Shown: positions 6,270 to 10,315 of the stretch, piece after piece
How the letters are laid out: each line of letters opens with the position of its first letter
Position numbering within the stretch: the first letter of the stretch is position 1
Origin: Clostridia bacterium
Lineage (GTDB): Bacteria > UBA6262 > WVXT01 > JAUXBS01
DNA length: 10,315 bases
Assembly (NCBI GenBank): GCA_030618495.1
Contig: JAUXDE010000061.1
Coordinates: forward strand, 1 to 10,315
Reading direction: 5' to 3'
The notes under the pieces: model-generated
What the model was told of the DNA's origin: nothing
What the model saw: only the letters and a program-made list of their open reading frames with translations
Database searches by the model: none
Program-made: the position numbers and the translations under genes

Positions 6270-6978
6270 ATCTGTACTGCTCAAAATAGACGACCTGGTT
6301 TTAGGGTATCATGACATACCGATATTAAAGAATATCAGCCTTGAAATACAAGAGGGAGTATGTATATGCATACTTGGCCCAAACGGTACAGGGAAAACAA
6401 CTTTACTTAAGGGGCTTCTCGGGCTTAATGTTCCCATGCGCGGTAAAATTACGTGGTATTGCGATAATAAGCCCGTAAAGCCGCAAATTGGATATGTGCC
6501 CCAGAAGGAATACCTTGACCCCGCGTATCCATTAACGGTATATGAAGTCGTACTAATGGGAACATACAGGGGTAATGCGCTGTCTCCCTTTATAAGCCAC
6601 TCGCAGAAGGAGACAGCTTTAAAAGCTCTTGAGGAAGTGAGCATGAAAGATTTATCAAGTATGCTTTTTTCAAAATGTTCTGGGGGACAGAGGCAAAGAA
6701 CGCTGATTGCCAGGGCGCTTGCGACAAAACCGAAAATATTAGTTTTGGATGAATTCACAATGGGGATTGATATTTCGGCGCAGAAACAGTTAACCGAATT
6801 ATTAACCCACTTGAATGAAAAGCACAACATATCCGTTATCCTGGTTACCCAGGACGTAAAAGCGGTGCCGGGTATTGTTAAAGAGGTGCTATGGGTGCAT
6901 GGGGGAAGCGTAGAACATGGTTCAGTGGAGGAATTACTGAGTGAAGAATACATAGATAAGATATATGGTAGAGAGTAG
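6214..6978 (+). CDS. znuC: ZnuC-like ABC ATPase with a non-canonical H-loop
   Basis: This is the cytoplasmic ATPase of the metal importer, 254 residues long. A charged, probably disordered stretch of 20 residues precedes the ABC fold, which begins at LLKIDDLVLGY. Walker A is GPNGTGKTT (55-63), the Q-loop is GYVPQKE with Gln97, and the signature is CSGGQRQR (155-162). Walker B is ILVLDEF with catalytic Glu180. Two deviations stand out. Phe181 replaces the usual Pro of LDEPT. In the H-loop, the usual VSHD or VTHD reads VTQD, with Gln213 (codon CAG at 6850-6852) replacing the switch histidine. GGGAGGG lies 5 nt upstream of the ATG and supports this start although it overlaps the previous gene by 56 nt. 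The substrate ion is not known. Confidence 0.9.
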   Translation: MGTVKENDSAKEKKGDKNKSVLLKIDDLVLGYHDIPILKNISLEIQEGVCICILGPNGTGKTTLLKGLLGLNVPMRGKITWYCDNKPVKPQIGYVPQKEYLDPAYPLTVYEVVLMGTYRGNALSPFISHSQKETALKALEEVSMKDLSSMLFSKCSGGQRQRTLIARALATKPKILVLDEFTMGIDISAQKQLTELLTHLNEKHNISVILVTQDVKAVPGIVKEVLWVHGGSVEHGSVEELLSEEYIDKIYGRE

Positions 6979-6993
6979 CGAGAGGAATGATAC

Positions 6994-7902
6994 ATGGAAA
7001 TAATTATAGAGTTACTTTTAGAATTTAAATGGGCTGTTATGGCAAGTGTATTGATGGGGTGCGTCTTGCCGGTATTTGGCGTTTATTTCATTATGAAGAG
7101 AATGGTGCTAATGGGTGTTGCCCTGCCTCATGTGGCATCTGCGGGCATTGCCCTAGCGATGCTTATAGCGCAGAGGGTTAGATTGTTGACGCTTCAGCCG
7201 GGACAAACCCCTTTTCTAAATGAGGAATCACTGGTTTTACTGGCTCCAATAGGTTCTTTTATTGCGATAATGATAGTACTGGGGATATTTACCGTATGCG
7301 AAAACAGGGGGAACTCATTTACTGAAGCAAGATGGGGAACGACGTATATAACTGCAACGGCATTAATGGTAATATTGCTGGTAATGAATCCATACGCTGA
7401 GTCCCATGTCGCCACAATGCTGGAAGGCAGGGTGATTACCGTTACTTCCGGTCAATTGCTTGCTTTATTCATAATGGGTACTGTGGTAGTCGTTATATTT
7501 GCGATTTCCAATAAAGGAATACTGCTTACTTCTTTTGACCCGGATATGGCAAAAAGCATGGGATTCAAGATAATTAACTGGAATATCACTCATTATCTTA
7601 TGTTTGGGATAATAATAAGTATATGTGTTATGATACTGGGGCCGATGTTCGTTTTCGGGTACCTGTTGTTACCTGCGTTTGCCGTGAGGCCATGGATTGC
7701 GGGAATGAGGAGGTTCTTTATTTGTTCTGCCATTGTAGGAGGCATATCCGCATTTATCGGAGTGGTCCTGAGCCTATGGTTTAACTGGCCGCTTGGCCCA
7801 ACTGAAGTATTGGCTGCTTCCGTAGTACTAATTATTTCAAGAATTGCCCATTTAGCATTCAGAGGACTAAACAGGAAAAGAACAATTGTTGCAGGAAGTT
7901 AA
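6994..7902 (+). CDS. znuB: ZnuB-like membrane permease of the metal ABC importer
   Basis: This ABC-3 family permease of 302 residues has about eight hydrophobic helices and forms the channel for metal delivered by the ZnuA-like protein. Recognisable blocks are MKRMVLMGVALPHVASAGIALA (helix 2 and following loop), ARWGTTYITA, SFDPDMAKSMGF, the conserved loop before the later helices, and GPMFVFGYLLLPAFAVRPW, the motif around the ATPase-coupling and pore helices. The loop between helices 2 and 3 (about 60-80) is rather long and polar (VRLLTLQPGQTPFLNEES). GAGAGGA lies 7-13 nt before the ATG and the gap to the ATPase gene is 15 nt, so the two are cotranscribed. It is the last gene of the operon. 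Confidence 0.9.
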   Translation: MEIIIELLLEFKWAVMASVLMGCVLPVFGVYFIMKRMVLMGVALPHVASAGIALAMLIAQRVRLLTLQPGQTPFLNEESLVLLAPIGSFIAIMIVLGIFTVCENRGNSFTEARWGTTYITATALMVILLVMNPYAESHVATMLEGRVITVTSGQLLALFIMGTVVVVIFAISNKGILLTSFDPDMAKSMGFKIINWNITHYLMFGIIISICVMILGPMFVFGYLLLPAFAVRPWIAGMRRFFICSAIVGGISAFIGVVLSLWFNWPLGPTEVLAASVVLIISRIAHLAFRGLNRKRTIVAGS

Positions 7903-7907
7903 GGACA

Positions 7908-7936
7908 CTTTCAAAACCAAATAAAGATTGTATAAT
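7908..7936 (+). promoter_or_regulatory. Possible promoter for the DUF1007-NicO pair
   Basis: A perfect -10 TATAAT (7931-7936) lies 17 bp from CTTTCA (7908-7913), which matches the -35 at only 3 of 6. It sits in the 65-bp gap after the znuB-like gene and would place the start about 25 nt before the ATG at 7968. Read-through from the upstream operon is also possible. Confidence 0.45.
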
Positions 7937-7967
7937 GCTATAAAAACAGATTAAGGGAGAATAAGGC

Positions 7968-8591
7968 ATGGAAAGAAAAAACAGGGGTGATAAAAATAAA
8001 ATTCTATATATAGTAATTTTATCGCTTTTTATATTCGTATATTCAGCCTATTCACATCCACATGTATTTATTGACAACAGTGTTATTTTTATTTTTGGTG
8101 AAAATGGCCTTAAAAGTATACAGCTTACATGGGTGTTTAATGAAATGTTTAGCTCAATGGTTATTGAAGATTATGACAAAAATAAAGATGGGGAGTTTGA
8201 TCAAGACGAATTGGAAATACTTCAAATTGATATGTTTTCTAATGTGAAGGATTATTGCTACTTTTGTCATATGACTATTGACGGTAAGGAATTTAAAGTC
8301 AATGAAGTTGTGGACTTTTTTGCTTATATTCGGGATGGAGCAATGGTCGTGTATACATTTATTGTCCCCTGTGAGGTAATAGCAGAAGCCAAGTATAAAA
8401 CAATTGTTTTATCTGTCTATGACGATACATATTACATAGCTGTTACAACTGCAAAAGAGAATTCCGTGCAAGCTGAAGGTATCGTTGAGAAGAATTATTC
8501 ATATAAGATTGTTGATACTCCAGGGAAATCTTATTACTATGGGCAGATTATACCCGAGGAAATAATATTCAAATTTAAAAAATCACCATGA
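7968..8591 (+). CDS. DUF1007-family periplasmic protein with EF-hand, partner of NicO
   Basis: This 207-residue exported protein belongs to DUF1007 (PF06226), a family usually encoded beside NicO Ni/Co permeases; its exact role is not established. The signal peptide spans about residues 1-29, with a -3/-1 fit at AYS. The mature protein would then begin HPHVFID (30-36), the family hallmark. The WVFNEMFSSMV block (55-65) leads into a canonical EF-hand loop at 70-81, DKNKDGEFDQDE, with Asp70, Asn72, Asp74, Gly75, Asp78 and Glu81 at the calcium-ligand positions. FCH (99-101) and beta-strand-like sequence follow. Its stop overlaps the next ATG by 4 nt (ATGA), which indicates coupling. The pair is visibly more AT-rich than its neighbours. 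AAGGGAGA precedes the start. Confidence 0.88.
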   Translation: MERKNRGDKNKILYIVILSLFIFVYSAYSHPHVFIDNSVIFIFGENGLKSIQLTWVFNEMFSSMVIEDYDKNKDGEFDQDELEILQIDMFSNVKDYCYFCHMTIDGKEFKVNEVVDFFAYIRDGAMVVYTFIVPCEVIAEAKYKTIVLSVYDDTYYIAVTTAKENSVQAEGIVEKNYSYKIVDTPGKSYYYGQIIPEEIIFKFKKSP

Positions 8592-9508
8592 AAAAAAGCA
8601 TAATTATATCCTTGTTGATTATTGTCAGCTTCAATGCGATTCTAATGGCTCAAAATCCTTTATTGACCCCTGCCCGCAATAAAGTTGAAGACAATGTGAG
8701 AAGCATCAAATATCCGGTGCCCATTCAAAAGTTGCTTTCCAAAATAAATAACCTGCAAATAACACTTAATAAAAATATGACAAAATTATTCAATGATATA
8801 GAAGAAGATAAATCCAAAAAAGCGTTGATATTGATATTTATTGTAGCATTTCTATATGGCGTTTTACATGCGGCTGGACCTGGACATGGAAAGGTAATGA
8901 TTGCATCGTATTTTATGACAGAACGGGCAAAAATAGTGAATGGTTTTATTGCCGGTGGAATGATAGGTTTTATCCATACAGTATCTGCTGTTATTGTAGT
9001 GACGATACTTTATTTAATAATAAAGGTTTCATATCTTTCTAATATTGAAAATATAAGCATAATAGTAAAATCAGTAAGTGCTTTATTAATTATAGGGATA
9101 GGAATATTTTTACTAATTAAGGCAATCCACAAAATATCCATGGGAAAAGGAATAGAAATATTTACAGATAGTAAAGAAGCAAATAGCAATAAAAGTCTTT
9201 TAATTCTTTGTTCTTCAATAGGAATTGTTCCCTGTCCTGGAGTAACAATAATACTTTTATTCGCTATTAACAAAAATGTTTTGCCGGTAGGACTGGTTGC
9301 TATTGTTTTTATGTCATTAGGAATGGCATTTACAATTTCGCTGGCAGCTATTATAACGATTACAGCCAGGAAATATGTTTTTAATTTTATACAAAAGAAA
9401 CCCAGGATATACAATATACTCGAATTTTCCATTCATGTTCTTGGTGCTATTTTTATAATTATATTTGGCATCCTATTATTCCTGTCTAACGTTGTAAAAG
9501 TTCTTTAA
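8588..9508 (+). CDS. Second NicO-family nickel/cobalt permease
   Basis: This 306-residue inner-membrane transporter is a paralogue of the minus-strand NicO gene in this window. The N-terminal hydrophobic segment (4-20, MAQ) may be a signal peptide and is followed by a polar region of about 55 residues. Then come HAAGPGHGK (94-102), further helices, the SSIGIVPCPGV signature (209-219) and final helices ending near residue 301. The central loop between the two halves (about 181-202) has one histidine and no His cluster, unlike the other NicO. The operon partner is the DUF1007 protein, a frequent genomic pairing. Metal and direction (import or export) are not readable from the sequence. Base composition is AT-rich like that of its partner. 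Confidence 0.88.
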   Translation: MKKSIIISLLIIVSFNAILMAQNPLLTPARNKVEDNVRSIKYPVPIQKLLSKINNLQITLNKNMTKLFNDIEEDKSKKALILIFIVAFLYGVLHAAGPGHGKVMIASYFMTERAKIVNGFIAGGMIGFIHTVSAVIVVTILYLIIKVSYLSNIENISIIVKSVSALLIIGIGIFLLIKAIHKISMGKGIEIFTDSKEANSNKSLLILCSSIGIVPCPGVTIILLFAINKNVLPVGLVAIVFMSLGMAFTISLAAIITITARKYVFNFIQKKPRIYNILEFSIHVLGAIFIIIFGILLFLSNVVKVL

Positions 9509-9562
9509 CCTGATTGTTTGTCCTGAACCGTCACCCCATGAAATAGAACAAAGGTTACTAAG

Positions 9563-9576
9563 CAGAAATAATTCTG
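9563..9576. promoter_or_regulatory. Small dyad before the methyltransferase gene
   Basis: CAGAA-ATAA-TTCTG is a perfect 5-bp inverted repeat with a 4-bp centre, extendable by a G-U and an A-T pair. It lies 19 nt before the methyltransferase ATG and just before its Shine-Dalgarno. It could be an operator or an mRNA hairpin. It lacks a T-run, so a terminator is unlikely. Confidence 0.25.
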
Positions 9577-9594
9577 TTGTGAAAAGAGGTTGAA

Positions 9595-10134
9595 ATGAAA
9601 CAGAGAACTGAAAAAATGCCCGATATCGCATTCAGGATAATGGAAGCTATTTTCAATATAATGGATGTTTTTTCTCCTCCGGGGAAACGTTTGGATAACT
9701 TTGGTATAAAAAAGGGATTCGTGGTTGTTGACTATGGATGCGGACCGGGGAGGCACATAAAGAGGGCTTCGGAACTTGCAGGTGAAAACGGTAAGGTCTA
9801 TGCAGTTGATATCCATGAGCTTGCGGTAAGGTCTGTAGAAAAAAAGATAGAGAAATACGGTTTAAAAAACGTCAGTCCGGGAATCATAGAAGGATATAAC
9901 AGCGGGATAAGCAATAAATCAGCGGATTTAATATACGCGCTGGACATGTTCCATATGATAAGGAATACCGGGGAGTTCCTGCGTGAGTTTCACCGGGTAT
10001 TGAAAGGTGACGGGAGGCTTATACTTGAAGACGGGCACCAGCCAAGGGAAGCTGCCAGAAAAAAGGTGAATAATTCCGGGCTATGGAAGATTGTAAAAGA
10101 AAATAAGGAATATTTAGAATGCATTCCGGTATAG
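9595..10134 (+). CDS. Class I SAM-dependent methyltransferase, substrate unknown
   Basis: This is a 179-residue soluble enzyme with a Rossmann-type S-adenosylmethionine site. Motif I is VVVDYGCGPGRH (43-54), and the acidic residue after strand 2 is Asp72 in YAVDIHE. Motif II lies at ADLIYALDMFHMI (110-122) and motif III at LKGDGRLILEDGHQPR (136-151). The segment MDVFSPPGKRLDNFGIKKG before motif I and the DGHQPR and SGLWKIV segments near the end are features of a family of short methyltransferases in diverse anaerobes, whose substrate I cannot name. No metal-related motif is evident, so a tie to the transport genes rests on position alone. GAGGT lies 6 nt upstream of the ATG. An 86-bp gap separates it from the NicO gene, so it may be transcribed on its own. 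Confidence 0.85.
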   Translation: MKQRTEKMPDIAFRIMEAIFNIMDVFSPPGKRLDNFGIKKGFVVVDYGCGPGRHIKRASELAGENGKVYAVDIHELAVRSVEKKIEKYGLKNVSPGIIEGYNSGISNKSADLIYALDMFHMIRNTGEFLREFHRVLKGDGRLILEDGHQPREAARKKVNNSGLWKIVKENKEYLECIPV

Positions 10135-10218
10135 TATTAAGCAAAATGTTAACAAGTCCCCAGTTGTAAATTAATCCTATCAAAACGCAATAAAATCCAT
10201 AAATAAATCAAAAATTAC

Positions 10219-10247
10219 TTGACAAATAATCCAACCTGTGATATAAT
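10219..10247 (+). promoter_or_regulatory. Consensus sigma70 promoter for the right-edge gene
   Basis: TTGACA (10219-10224), a 17-bp spacer and TATAAT (10242-10247) match the consensus at all twelve positions. The start would be near 10254, giving a leader of about 33 nt before the ATG at 10287. Confidence 0.85.
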
Positions 10248-10253
10248 CTTATT

Positions 10254-10272
10254 GACAATGGTTATCATTACC
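10254..10272. promoter_or_regulatory. Fur-superfamily operator at the transcription start
   Basis: Read on the minus strand, the 19-bp site GGTAATGATAACCATTGTC matches the classical Fur consensus GATAATGATAATCATTATC at 16 of 19 positions. In the 7-1-7 view the core is TGGTTAT-C-ATTACCA (10259-10273), with 6 of 7 arm positions symmetric. It covers about +1 to +19 of the promoter at 10219-10247, so a bound repressor would block transcription. Fur, Zur and related proteins use similar boxes, so the sensed metal is not certain. Confidence 0.75.
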
Positions 10273-10286
10273 AATAAGGAGACGGT

Positions 10287-10315
10287 ATGGCGCAAAAAGG
10301 ATGCGGCTGGGAACA
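10287..10315 (+). CDS. 5' end of a gene cut by the window edge (perhaps a Fur-family regulator)
   Basis: An ATG 5 nt after AAGGAGA opens a frame reading MAQKGCGWE to the edge. Ten codons are too few for family assignment. The consensus promoter and the Fur-type box at its start show that this gene is metal-regulated. An autoregulated Fur/Zur-family repressor is one likely identity. A metal importer or metallochaperone is another. Confidence 0.6.

Noticed and set aside
6309-6995. 228-residue frame on the minus strand across the ZnuC-like gene
   Set aside because: It lies antisense to a gene with all ABC ATPase motifs, shows no recognisable domain and has no supporting context.
9010-9432. 140-residue minus-strand frame across the second NicO gene
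   Set aside because: Its apparent hydrophobic pattern mirrors the membrane helices encoded on the other strand.
10144-10170. Possible terminator hairpin after the methyltransferase gene
   Set aside because: The stem is about four pairs plus a mismatch around an 8-nt loop, with no T-run after it.
1-10315. Mobile element, CRISPR array or phage genes
   Set aside because: I found no direct repeat arrays, transposase or integrase motifs, or tRNA-like attachment sites. Every long frame is accounted for by transport genes, their partners and the methyltransferase.

Overview
The window is a metal-transport island from a Gram-negative bacterium. It carries an outer-membrane barrel, periplasmic proteins with signal peptides, and inner-membrane transporters. 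By eye the GC content is about 40% overall and it varies by block. Arginine is often AGG/AGA and isoleucine often ATA. This fits an uncultivated anaerobic-type lineage such as the Omnitrophota, Elusimicrobiota or Deltaproteobacteria group, but the sequence alone does not settle the taxon. There are no rRNA or tRNA genes, insertion sequences or CRISPR arrays.

Layout. (1) Bases 3-119 hold the 3' end of a membrane-anchored protein, perhaps a CbiL/NikL-type accessory subunit. It is followed by cbiM (+), the substrate-binding subunit of an energy-coupling-factor (ECF) cobalt/nickel importer. (2) Convergent with cbiM is a minus-strand operon, cbiQ-cbiO-nicO. It holds the ECF transmembrane and ATPase subunits plus a NicO-family Ni/Co permease with a His-rich loop. 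(3) A 253-bp divergent control region (3308-3560) holds a promoter on each strand, several dyads and a possible 18-codon leader ORF. (4) A plus-strand operon of five genes follows: a small Cys/His-rich double-TM protein, an outer-membrane beta-barrel, and a ZnuA/ZnuC/ZnuB-like ABC importer. (5) A visibly AT-richer pair comes next, encoding a DUF1007 periplasmic EF-hand protein and a second NicO-family permease, translationally coupled by ATGA. (6) Then comes a class I SAM-dependent methyltransferase. (7) At the right edge a consensus sigma70 promoter carries a near-perfect Fur-type box at the transcription start. It drives a gene of which only ten codons are seen, and a Fur-family regulator is a reasonable guess.

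How the genes may work together (inference). The barrel would let metal through the outer membrane. The ZnuA-like protein would capture it in the periplasm and hand it to the ZnuBC-like importer. The ECF CbiMQO system would import Ni/Co. The two NicO permeases, one with a DUF1007 partner, would import or export Ni/Co. The Fur-superfamily box ties at least the right-hand gene to metal sensing. The most unusual points are the Gln in place of the H-loop histidine in the ZnuC-like ATPase, the Cys/His-rich small protein and Cys-containing barrel that open the ABC operon, two NicO paralogues of different base composition, and the structured divergent promoter region.
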